Of a DNA stretch of 6,990 bases, positions 1 through 5,461 are shown one piece after another. A model generated the notes under the pieces. That model was not told the DNA's origin. It saw only the letters and a program-made list of their open reading frames with translations, and did not search any database. Numbering within the stretch: position 1 is the first letter of the stretch; each line of letters starts with the position of its first letter. The DNA is from CAYQDR01 sp964416315 (GTDB lineage: Bacteria > Methylomirabilota > Methylomirabilia > Rokubacteriales > DASRDR01), in assembly GCA_964416315.1 (NCBI GenBank), contig CAYQDR010000176.1, positions 1-6,990 of the forward strand. The letters are read 5' to 3'. Both the position numbers and the translations under genes were made by a program.

Positions 1-50
1 CACGCCCGATCTCAAGGCCGTACACCTCGTCGGTCTGAGGCGGAGCCTCG

Positions 51-1208
51 TTAGAACTTCAGCTCGAGCAGCCCGTGTAGCTCGTGACCGCCGACCGTGC
101 TCCCGCGCGGCGCGTCCAGGCCGTACCCATAGCCGAGCATGAGCGTCACGTCCGCCGTCAGGGCGATCGAGAGGTCGGCGCCCACACCCCGGAGGTCGCG
201 ACGCGGCAGCTCGTGCCCGGGGAGGTAGTCCACGCGGGCGTAGTCCGCGGCGAGGACGAGGCCCACGCGCTCGCTCCGCGGCCAGAGGGGGAAGCGGTAG
301 GAGAGGTTCACCAGCCAGAAGCTCCGAGCGAAGACCTCGTCCACGTGGTAGCCGCGGAGGATGAGCGGGAACTCCCGCCGGAACGGGAGCGCGCTCCCGA
401 CCCGGAAGGCCGTCAGGGCGTCGGGGTTGGCGATGGTCCCCGCCGTGAGGAAGACCCGGGCCGTGTGACCCGGGAACGGCGTGATGGCCCCACCGAGACG
501 CCCCCAGACCCTGTTGGAGAAGTGCTCGGTGGCCTCCTCCCGTTCGGGCCGCCCGAACGGGTCGGCGTGCACGCGGTAGCTCACCTCGGACCAGGCCGAG
601 GCCTCGAACGACACCAGGGGCTGGAGCTCGGGCGGCTCCCCGCCGACCCGGACGCCGACGCGTGCCGAGTAGATGGGGGTGTCGGCGGGGAGCCGGAAGC
701 GCGGGTCCGTGTCGTCGGTGCGCTGGTAGACGGCGTACTGGGGCCGGAGCCGGAGCTGACCCTCGACCGGCAGGGCGTCGAGGAGCCGGATCCAGCGGTA
801 GTAGGTGAGCGTGACCTCGCCGCCGTGCCCCCAGAAGGACTCGCGCTCCTCGCGGCTGCCCACCCGGAACTCGTCGAAGTTGTACGCGAAGAAGCCGCCG
901 CCGAGCCCCACCCCGACCGCGTGCCCCTCCGCCGGCCAGTGATCGCGGATCAGTTCGGAGGTGAGATAGACGGGCGCGACGATCACGCGGAGGTACCAGT
1001 GCTCCTCGATGAAGTGCGGCCGGTTCCAGAGGAAGAACCCGTAACCGGACACGGGCCCGGCACCGCGCAGCGGCCCCTCGAGTCCGAGCTCGATATTGGC
1101 CCGCGGCTCGGGGTCGTGATCTGCCCCGGCGGGCAGCGCCAGGGTGAGCAGGGCCGTCACGACGAGGGCGAGGGCAACCGGAGCGGGGCGCAGCGTGTCG
1201 TTCGTCAC
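51..1208 (-). CDS. Exported outer-membrane beta-barrel protein, possibly Omp85-like barrel
   Basis: Predicted 385-residue outer-membrane protein. A GTG start at 1208 gives a short N-terminus, a hydrophobic stretch (about residues 11-26) and a likely signal-peptidase site after PAGA (about residue 29). The rest is rich in alternating hydrophobic/polar segments with many Tyr, Phe and Trp, and it ends in the aromatic LELKF typical of barrels assembled by the BAM machinery. An LRGY motif (284-287) followed by a strand-like NLSYRFPL (301-308) and three more strand-like segments resembles the last strands of Omp85/BamA barrels, where VRGF/Y lies in loop 6. There are no POTRA domains. The Omp85 link is inference; an unrelated barrel is possible. 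The best Shine-Dalgarno match, AGGAGG (1232-1227), lies 18 nt from the GTG, which is too far, so the start is uncertain. The frame stays open upstream, opposite the isomerase gene, but that extension looks non-coding. It is transcribed divergently from the isomerase gene. I cannot name its substrate. Confidence 0.72.
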   Translation of the reverse strand: MTNDTLRPAPVALALVVTALLTLALPAGADHDPEPRANIELGLEGPLRGAGPVSGYGFFLWNRPHFIEEHWYLRVIVAPVYLTSELIRDHWPAEGHAVGVGLGGGFFAYNFDEFRVGSREERESFWGHGGEVTLTYYRWIRLLDALPVEGQLRLRPQYAVYQRTDDTDPRFRLPADTPIYSARVGVRVGGEPPELQPLVSFEASAWSEVSYRVHADPFGRPEREEATEHFSNRVWGRLGGAITPFPGHTARVFLTAGTIANPDALTAFRVGSALPFRREFPLILRGYHVDEVFARSFWLVNLSYRFPLWPRSERVGLVLAADYARVDYLPGHELPRRDLRGVGADLSIALTADVTLMLGYGYGLDAPRGSTVGGHELHGLLELKF

Positions 1209-1240
1209 GTCGCCGTGGGTGAGCGTCCTCCTCGCCGCCG

Positions 1241-1249
1241 AGTCTAGCA
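1241..1249 (-). promoter_or_regulatory. Possible extended -10 promoter for the barrel protein
   Basis: Read on the minus strand, this is TGCTAGACT: a TGn extension followed by TAGACT, which matches 4 of 6 bases of the sigma-70 -10 consensus. Transcription would start near 1234, about 25 nt before the GTG at 1208. No convincing -35 hexamer is visible. It lies in the divergent spacer, and this is inferred from sequence only. Confidence 0.35.
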
Positions 1250-1269
1250 GAGGCCCGGTCCGTGCCGGG

Positions 1270-1278
1270 TGGTAGAAT
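1270..1278 (+). promoter_or_regulatory. Possible extended -10 promoter for the isomerase-aminoacylase unit
   Basis: TGGTAGAAT consists of a TGn extension and TAGAAT, which matches 5 of 6 bases of the sigma-70 -10 consensus. A start near 1285 would leave a leader of about 47 nt before the ATG at 1332. No good -35 hexamer lies 16-18 bp upstream, as is acceptable for extended -10 promoters. It sits about 20 bp from the opposing candidate promoter, so the two may interfere. Confidence 0.42.
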
Positions 1279-1298
1279 GGCGCGCGTTGTCCGAGCGG

Positions 1299-1318
1299 GC
1301 GGGTCGTCGCGGACCCGC
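1299..1318 (+). other. Leader hairpin directly upstream of the isomerase ribosome-binding site
   Basis: GCGGGTC (1299-1305) pairs perfectly with GACCCGC (1312-1318) across a 6-base loop. The stem ends exactly where the Shine-Dalgarno run begins at 1319. In the predicted transcript this would be a stable leader stem. In DNA this GC-rich a 7-bp stem can arise by chance, so a regulatory role is speculative. Confidence 0.35.
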
Positions 1319-1325
1319 GGGGAGG
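1319..1325 (+). promoter_or_regulatory. Ribosome-binding site that fixes the isomerase start
   Basis: GGGGAGG lies 6 nt before the ATG at 1332. This selects 1332 over the in-frame upstream ATG at 1269, which would put a charged 21-residue extension ahead of the signal peptide. It also selects 1332 over the internal ATG that would give a protein without a signal sequence. Confidence 0.75.
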
Positions 1326-1331
1326 TCCTCG

Positions 1332-1859
1332 ATGCGCGCGTGGCGGTGGCTCGTGCTGGGCATGGTCGGGGCGGCGCTGTCGGCGGGCTCGCCGGCGGCG
1401 GCACAGGAGAAGCGCATGCACCCGTTCGCCGTGATCGTGATGGAGAAGGGGGGCGAGATCCGGATCGAGCTCTTCCCGGAGGCCGCGCCGAAGACAGTCG
1501 AGAGCTTCCTCGCGCTCTCGAAGAAGGGCTTCTACGACGGGCTCATGTTCCACCGCGTCGTTCCGGGCTTCGTCGCCCAGGGGGGAGATCCGAAGGGCGA
1601 CGGGACGGGCGGTCCCGGCTATACCCTCAAGGCCGAGTTCAACGCGCGCAAGCACGTCCGCGGCACCGTGGCCATGGCACGGGCCCAGCACCCCGATTCC
1701 GCGGGGAGCCAGTTCTACATCTGCTTCGCCCCGACCCCGCACCTGGACGGGCAGTACACCGTCTTCGGGCAGGTCGTGAGCGGGATGGAGGTCGTGGATC
1801 GGATCCGGGTCGGTGACCGGATGAAGACGGTCCGGGTCGAGGAGCCGCCCCGCCCGTAG
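1332..1859 (+). CDS. Periplasmic cyclophilin-type peptidyl-prolyl cis-trans isomerase
   Basis: Predicted 175-residue isomerase that catalyses cis-trans isomerisation of Xaa-Pro bonds and so helps proteins fold. Residues 1-24 form a signal peptide (RAWRW, hydrophobic core, then SPAAA before Gln25), so it should act in the periplasm. The cyclophilin domain fills residues 33-170. FHRVVPGFVAQGGD (73-86) contains the catalytic Arg75, Phe80 and Gln83, equivalent to Arg55, Phe60 and Gln63 of human cyclophilin A, and SQFYIC (126-131) and LDGQYTVFG (138-146) follow. The position of the cyclosporin-contacting Trp121 is His137, and bacterial cyclophilins commonly differ there. Length is normal for a compact single-domain bacterial enzyme. 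The start is set by GGGGAGG 6 nt upstream. The TAG stop shares its G with the GTG of the next gene, so the two are probably cotranscribed. The family is certain; the client proteins are unknown. Confidence 0.93.
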   Translation: MRAWRWLVLGMVGAALSAGSPAAAQEKRMHPFAVIVMEKGGEIRIELFPEAAPKTVESFLALSKKGFYDGLMFHRVVPGFVAQGGDPKGDGTGGPGYTLKAEFNARKHVRGTVAMARAQHPDSAGSQFYICFAPTPHLDGQYTVFGQVVSGMEVVDRIRVGDRMKTVRVEEPPRP

Positions 1860-3466
1860 TGGCCCTCGACTGGCTGATCCGCGGCGGAACGGTCCTCGAC
1901 GGGACGGGTGCCCCCGGCCGTCCGGCCGACGTCGCCCTCGAGGGGGACCGCGTCGTCTCGGTCGCCCCGGGCCTGGCGGCCGAGGCGCGGCGGGTCGTGG
2001 ACGCGACCGGGTGCTTCGTCACGCCCGGCTTCATCGACATGCACGCCCACTCCGATTTCTCGCTGCTCCAGGTGCCCTCGGCCGAGTCGAAGATCCGCCA
2101 GGGCGTCACGACCGAAGTCACCGGGATGTGCGGGTTTTCCCCCGCGCCCGCCCCGGCGGGCGGGGGCCTCCTGCGCGAATGGGCCGCCTTCCTCGCGCCG
2201 GGCCTCGTCTGGAGCTGGACGGGGTTCGGCTCGTGGCTCGACCGCCTGCGCGCGGCGGGGCTCTCGGTCAACGTGGTCCCGGTCGTCGGCCATGGCGCCC
2301 TCCGGATCGGCGCGATGGGCTTCGCGCGCCGGCCCCCGAGCGGGGCGGAGGCGCAGCGGATGGCGGACCTGTTGCGCGAGAGCCTGGATGCCGGGGCGTT
2401 CGGACTCTCGACGGGGCTCATCTATGCCCCGGGTGCGTTCAGCGAGACCGACGAGCTCGTGGCCCTCGCGCGCGTCCTCGCGGAGCGGCCCGGTCGCCTG
2501 TATTGTTCGCACGTCCGCGGCGAGGGCCCGACGCTCGAGCGCGCCCTGGCCGAGGCGCTCGCGATCGGCGAGGGCGCGGGGGTCCCCGTGCAGATCTCGC
2601 ACCTCAAGGTCGCCGGGCGCGCGAACTGGCCCCGGATGGAGGCCGCGATCCGGCTCCTCGACGAGGCGCGGGCCCGCGGGGTCGAGGCGGCGGCCGACAT
2701 GTACCCGTATACCGCGGGCTCGACGACGCTGGCGAGTCTCTTGCCGCCGTGGGTGCACGAGGGCGGGCTCGCCGCCCTGCTCCGGCGCCTGGCCGACTCC
2801 GCGACGCGCGAGCGCATCGTCCGGGAGGGCCGGACCCCCGAGGGCGAGTGGCGCGGCCCCAACGGCCCGACGCCCTGGGAGGCGGTCCTCATCGCCGAGT
2901 GCCCGGCGGCGCCGGCGGCCGAGGGCCGGACGGTCGCCGAGCTGGCGGCGGCCCGGGGGCACGGGCCCGAGGACACGATGCTCGCGCTCCTCGTCCAGGC
3001 GGCCGGGCGCGTCTCCATGATCCACCACCTCATGTCCGAGCCGAACGTGGCGCGCGTGCTCCAGCACCCGCACGTGACGATCGGCTCGGACAACCTCGGG
3101 CTCTGCGCCGGGCCCGAGGGCACGCACCCGGGCAAGCCCCACCCCCGGCAGCATGGCTGCTTCGCCCGCGTCCTGGGGACGTGCGTCCGCGAGCAGCGGT
3201 TGCTCACCTGGGAGGACGCCGTGCGCAAGATGACGGGTCAGGCGGCGGCGACCCTCCGCCTGCGCAATCGCGGCGTCCTCCGCCCCGGGGCGGCCGCGGA
3301 CGTCGTCGTCTTCGACCCCGCGACGGTCGCCGACCGGGCCACCTACCAGGACCCCCACCGTTACCCCGTCGGCGTTCCGTGGGTGTGGGTCAACGGCGGC
3401 GCCCTGGTCGAAGACGGGCGCTTCCAGCCGCGGCCGACCGGCCGCGTCCTGGGGCCCGCAGCCTAG
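1859..3466 (+). CDS. N-acyl-D-amino-acid deacylase (D-aminoacylase) family amidohydrolase
   Basis: Predicted 535-residue metal-dependent amidohydrolase, most like D-aminoacylases, which split N-acyl-D-amino acids into a D-amino acid and a carboxylate. The N-terminal LIRGGTVLDGTGAPG and C-terminal RGVLRPGAAADVVVFDP segments form the usual amidohydrolase beta-sandwich. The TIM-barrel metal site is visible: HAHSD (His62, His64), the family cysteine in TGMCGFSPAP (Cys91), SHVRGEG (His218), SHLK (His248) and the catalytic Asp411 in IGSDN. Spacing agrees with the Alcaligenes D-aminoacylase (His67, His69, Cys96, His220, His250, Asp366) except for the later Asp, which implies an insertion of about 45 residues after the last His. 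Length is at the upper end for the family. No signal peptide is seen, so it is cytoplasmic. GTG overlaps the preceding stop; GAGGAG lies 14 nt upstream, so translation may rely on coupling. The substrate (D-amino acid type, or a related amide or peptide) is not determined by sequence. Confidence 0.9.
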   Translation: MALDWLIRGGTVLDGTGAPGRPADVALEGDRVVSVAPGLAAEARRVVDATGCFVTPGFIDMHAHSDFSLLQVPSAESKIRQGVTTEVTGMCGFSPAPAPAGGGLLREWAAFLAPGLVWSWTGFGSWLDRLRAAGLSVNVVPVVGHGALRIGAMGFARRPPSGAEAQRMADLLRESLDAGAFGLSTGLIYAPGAFSETDELVALARVLAERPGRLYCSHVRGEGPTLERALAEALAIGEGAGVPVQISHLKVAGRANWPRMEAAIRLLDEARARGVEAAADMYPYTAGSTTLASLLPPWVHEGGLAALLRRLADSATRERIVREGRTPEGEWRGPNGPTPWEAVLIAECPAAPAAEGRTVAELAAARGHGPEDTMLALLVQAAGRVSMIHHLMSEPNVARVLQHPHVTIGSDNLGLCAGPEGTHPGKPHPRQHGCFARVLGTCVREQRLLTWEDAVRKMTGQAAATLRLRNRGVLRPGAAADVVVFDPATVADRATYQDPHRYPVGVPWVWVNGGALVEDGRFQPRPTGRVLGPAA

Positions 3467-3476
3467 CCCACCGGCC

Positions 3477-3502
3477 GGGGCCGCGACGGCCCCCGACATT
3501 TT
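3477..3502 (+). terminator. Probable rho-independent terminator after the aminoacylase gene
   Basis: GGGGCCG (3477-3483), a CGA loop and CGGCCCC (3487-3493) form a 7-bp GC stem 10 nt after the stop codon. TTTT follows at 3499-3502, offset by five bases (CGACA) from the stem. The T-run is short and offset, so termination may be partial, but the position between two units and the start of the AT-rich promoter island support the call. Confidence 0.55.
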
Positions 3503-3506
3503 CTCG

Positions 3507-3535
3507 TTGCGTATTCTTGATTGTTCTGCTAGTTT
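3507..3535 (+). promoter_or_regulatory. Likely promoter of the tungstate/molybdate operon
   Basis: TTGCGT (3507-3512) and TAGTTT (3530-3535) are 17 bp apart, and TGC just before the latter makes an extended -10. They lie in the only clearly AT-rich stretch of the window (about 3498-3553, near 40% G+C). Transcription would start around 3541-3543, only 11-13 nt before the ATG at 3554, leaving almost no leader and no Shine-Dalgarno sequence. TTTTCTC occurs at 3499-3505 and again at 3533-3539, overlapping the -10, with TTTTCC at 3545-3550. These repeats could be operator half-sites, which is speculative. Confidence 0.5.
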
Positions 3536-3553
3536 TCTCCCGAATTTTCCGTC

Positions 3554-4486
3554 ATGGCGCATCGCCTCTTCACCGTGCCCGAAGCGGCCCGCCACCTCCG
3601 GCTGAACCCCCGGTCCGTCTACCTCCTCGCCCAGCGGGGCGCGATCCCCGCGACGCGCGTGACCGGCAAGTGGCTCTTCCCCGAGCATCTCCTGGACGAG
3701 TGGCTGGAGACGCACGCGCGCGAGCGGAGCCGGGGCGCCGCCCGGGCGGGGGGCGCCCGCGCGGACCGCGAGGCGGGGGGGACGCTCTTCGCCGCCGGGA
3801 GCGACGACCCTGCCCTGGAGCTCCTGCTCGACGCGCTGGCGAGGCAGCCGGGGAGCCCCCTCCTGTTCACGGCAATCGTCGGCAGCGTCGGCGGGCTCCG
3901 CACGCTCGGCGAGGGCCGGGCCGACGTCGCCTGGGCGCACCTCGTGGACCCGGCATCGGGCGAGTACAACCTCCCGCATCTGCCACGCTACCTCGCCGGG
4001 CGGCCCGCGGTGCTCGTCAACTGCTTCCACCGGGACCTCGGGCTCGTCACCTGGACCGGCAACCCGCGAAAGCTCCGCGGCGTGGCGGACTTGGCGCGCC
4101 GCGGCCTCCGCGTCGTCAACCGGCAGCCCGGATCCGGCACGCGCCACTTCACTGACGCCGCTCTCGCGCGCGCCGGCGTGAGCCCGGGGCAGCTCGCCGG
4201 CTACCGCGACGAGGTCTCGACCCACTGGGCGGTGGGCCTGCGGGTGCTGCGCGGCGAGGCGGACGCGGGCGTGGCCGCCCGCGCCGTCGCGCACGCGCTG
4301 AGCCTCGGGTTCGTCCCGCTCACGCGCGAGCGGTTCGACATGGTCGTCCGCAAAGAGCTCTTCTTCCGCCCGGCCGTCCAGGCCCTCGTCGAGGCCATCC
4401 GGTCAGAGGCCTTCCGTCAGGGGCTCGAGCGGCTCGGCGGCTACGACGGAAGCCAGGCCGGACGGGTGCTCGGGGAAGTCCCGTGA
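3554..4486 (+). CDS. One-component regulator: excisionase-type HTH plus PBP-like oxyanion sensor domain
   Basis: Predicted 310-residue cytoplasmic transcription regulator. Residues 5-53 form an excisionase/MerR-like helix-turn-helix (FTVPEAARHLRLNPRSVY ... GKWLFPEHLLDEWL). A charged Arg/Ala-rich linker follows (about 54-76), then a periplasmic-binding-protein-like domain (about 77-295) of the type also found fused to MoeA-like or ModE-like proteins. Recognisable blocks are VGSVGGLRTLGEGRADVAWAH (109-129), SGEYNLPHL (135-143), the hallmark VNRQPGSGTR (188-197) and ADAGVAARAVA (236-246). In such proteins the domain is thought to sense molybdate, tungstate or a related ligand inside the cell. 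The start is firm: an in-frame TAG lies at 3530-3532 and no other start codon intervenes. No Shine-Dalgarno is present. Its TGA overlaps the tupA GTG by 4 nt, so it probably regulates this operon autogenously. The ligand and the sign of regulation are inferred. Confidence 0.85.
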   Translation: MAHRLFTVPEAARHLRLNPRSVYLLAQRGAIPATRVTGKWLFPEHLLDEWLETHARERSRGAARAGGARADREAGGTLFAAGSDDPALELLLDALARQPGSPLLFTAIVGSVGGLRTLGEGRADVAWAHLVDPASGEYNLPHLPRYLAGRPAVLVNCFHRDLGLVTWTGNPRKLRGVADLARRGLRVVNRQPGSGTRHFTDAALARAGVSPGQLAGYRDEVSTHWAVGLRVLRGEADAGVAARAVAHALSLGFVPLTRERFDMVVRKELFFRPAVQALVEAIRSEAFRQGLERLGGYDGSQAGRVLGEVP

Positions 4487-5313
4487 GGCACCTGGTCGGC
4501 AGCGTCCTGCTCGTCGCGCTGGGGGCGGGCGGCGCGACCGCCCAGGCGCGGGTCGTCATCCTGTCGACCACCACGAGCACCCAGGACTCGGGGCTTCTCG
4601 ACGTGCTCGTCCCGATCTTCGAGAAGAAGACCGGCCTGAGCGTCAAGACCGTCGCGGTCGGCACCGGCCAGGCCCTCGCGCTCGCGGCGCGGGGCGAGGC
4701 GGACGTCGCGCTCGCCCACGCGCCGGACCTCGAGCGGCGGTACGTGGCCACGGGGAAGCTCAGCCACCGGCGGCTCGTGATGGCCAACGAGTTCGTCCTG
4801 GTCGGGCCCGCGGACGACCCGGCGGGGATCCGGGGGCTCCGGCGCGCCGTGGACGCCACCCGGCGCATCGCCGAGCGCCGGTCACGCTTCGTCTCGCGCG
4901 GGGACCGGTCGGGGACGCACGCCCTCGAGCTCGCCCTCTGGCAGGCGGCGGGCCTCGAGCCCCGCGGAGCGTGGTACGTCGAATCGGGGCAAGGGATGGG
5001 GGCGACGCTCGCCATCGCGAACGAGCGTCGGGCGTACACGCTCACGGACCGGGCCACGCTGCTGGCTCTGCAGCGACGCCTCGAGCTCCCGGTCCTGGTC
5101 GAGGGTGACCGGACGCTCCTGAACCTCTACGCGGTGCTGGAGGTGAACCCCGCGAACGGACCCCGCGTGAACGCCGCGGGGGGGCGGGCCTTCGCGGAGT
5201 TCCTCGTCTCCCCGGAGGCGCAGGCCATCATCCGGACGTTCGGCCTGGAGCGCTACGGGCAGCCCCTCTTCGTCCCCCTCGGTGGGAAGACGGACGCGGA
5301 GGTCGGCGGGTAG
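4483..5313 (+). CDS. tupA: TupA-type tungstate ABC transporter substrate-binding protein
   Basis: Predicted 276-residue periplasmic protein that captures tungstate for an ABC importer. A signal peptide covers residues 1-20/22 (LVGSVLLVALGAGGATAQA). The mature protein opens with VVILSTTTSTQDSGLLD, which contains the TTTS oxyanion motif (29-32) characteristic of TupA. Further family blocks are VGTGQAL (59-65), RGEADVALAHAP (70-81), SRGDRSGTH (138-146, with the anion-contacting Arg), GQGMGATL (169-176), YTLTDRATLL (185-194) and NLYAVLEVNP (214-223). Length is normal. The GTG start overlaps the regulator stop by 4 nt, and GGGGA (4472-4476) lies 6 nt upstream. The gene is followed by a 148-bp hairpin-bearing gap and then the permease. 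Molybdate binding cannot be excluded from sequence, but the motifs favour TupA over ModA. Confidence 0.9.
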   Translation: MRHLVGSVLLVALGAGGATAQARVVILSTTTSTQDSGLLDVLVPIFEKKTGLSVKTVAVGTGQALALAARGEADVALAHAPDLERRYVATGKLSHRRLVMANEFVLVGPADDPAGIRGLRRAVDATRRIAERRSRFVSRGDRSGTHALELALWQAAGLEPRGAWYVESGQGMGATLAIANERRAYTLTDRATLLALQRRLELPVLVEGDRTLLNLYAVLEVNPANGPRVNAAGGRAFAEFLVSPEAQAIIRTFGLERYGQPLFVPLGGKTDAEVGG

Positions 5314-5363
5314 CAGGGTGCTGGACAAGGCGATAGCGGCCGGCCGGTGCGCACGGCGCCCGC

Positions 5364-5444
5364 CGAAGCGCTTCGAGCGCGGGCTTTGCCCGCGGAACCC
5401 TTCCCGGGGGGAGGTTCGGAAGGGGGGCGGAAGCCCCCCTCCGA
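5364..5444 (+). repeat. Array of palindromes/hairpins between tupA and tupB (REP-like)
   Basis: Several inverted repeats are packed end to end. CGAAGCGCTTCG (5364-5375) is a perfect 12-base palindrome. CGCGGGC-TTT-GCCCGCG (5378-5394) is a 7-bp stem. GAACC (5395-5399) can pair with GGTTC (5413-5417), with further inner pairs and a bulged C. The strongest stem, 5416-5444, pairs TCGGA with TCCGA and GGGGGGC with GCCCCCC, interrupted by one unpaired A (5421), under a GGAA (GNRA) tetraloop. No T-run follows, so it is not a classic terminator. The layout resembles REP-type dispersed palindromes, as between malE and malF of Escherichia coli. I recall similar palindromes in Rokubacteria-like genomes but cannot verify this. 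In the transcript it could protect tupA mRNA or lower permease expression. Confidence 0.6.
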
Positions 5445-5461
5445 GGATGTAGGGACGCGCG

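Noticed and set aside
37..49. Small hairpin GAGGC-GGA-GCCTC just after the barrel-protein stop, considered as its terminator.
   Set aside because: Only 5 bp and no T-run on the minus strand; such stems are common by chance at this G+C.
1..50. Possible tail of a neighbouring gene; all plus frames were read.
   Set aside because: Too short to recognise anything, and more than one frame gives a plausible-looking peptide.
84..1247. Plus-strand open frame opposite the barrel protein.
   Set aside because: The product is charged and repetitive (Glu/Arg/Val/Pro) without a family signature, while the minus strand gives a signal peptide, barrel-like strands and a terminal Phe.
1209..1742. Upstream extension of the barrel-protein frame, which stays open to 1742.
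   Set aside because: It would place about 178 Arg/Pro/His-rich residues before a clear signal peptide and overlap the isomerase gene antisense.
3467..3553. Molybdenum-cofactor riboswitch upstream of the operon.
   Set aside because: The predicted leader is only about 12 nt and the spacer is 87 bp with one simple stem, too short for the Moco RNA motif.
2011..4155. Plus-strand open frame of 714 codons crossing the aminoacylase stop, the terminator and the regulator start.
   Set aside because: Low-complexity Arg/Pro/Ala-rich product, out of frame with two recognisable genes and running across an AT-rich spacer. It is a G+C artefact.
1715..4294. Very long antisense open frame (859 codons) on the minus strand opposite the aminoacylase and regulator genes.
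   Set aside because: Its product is Arg/Pro/Gly/Glu-rich with no domains, and it lies opposite two genes with clear catalytic or DNA-binding motifs. High G+C makes stop codons scarce in such frames.
5421..5440. The GC-rich hairpin as a rho-independent terminator of tupA.
   Set aside because: No T-run follows, and the permease gene with its own ribosome-binding site begins directly after it, so read-through is expected.
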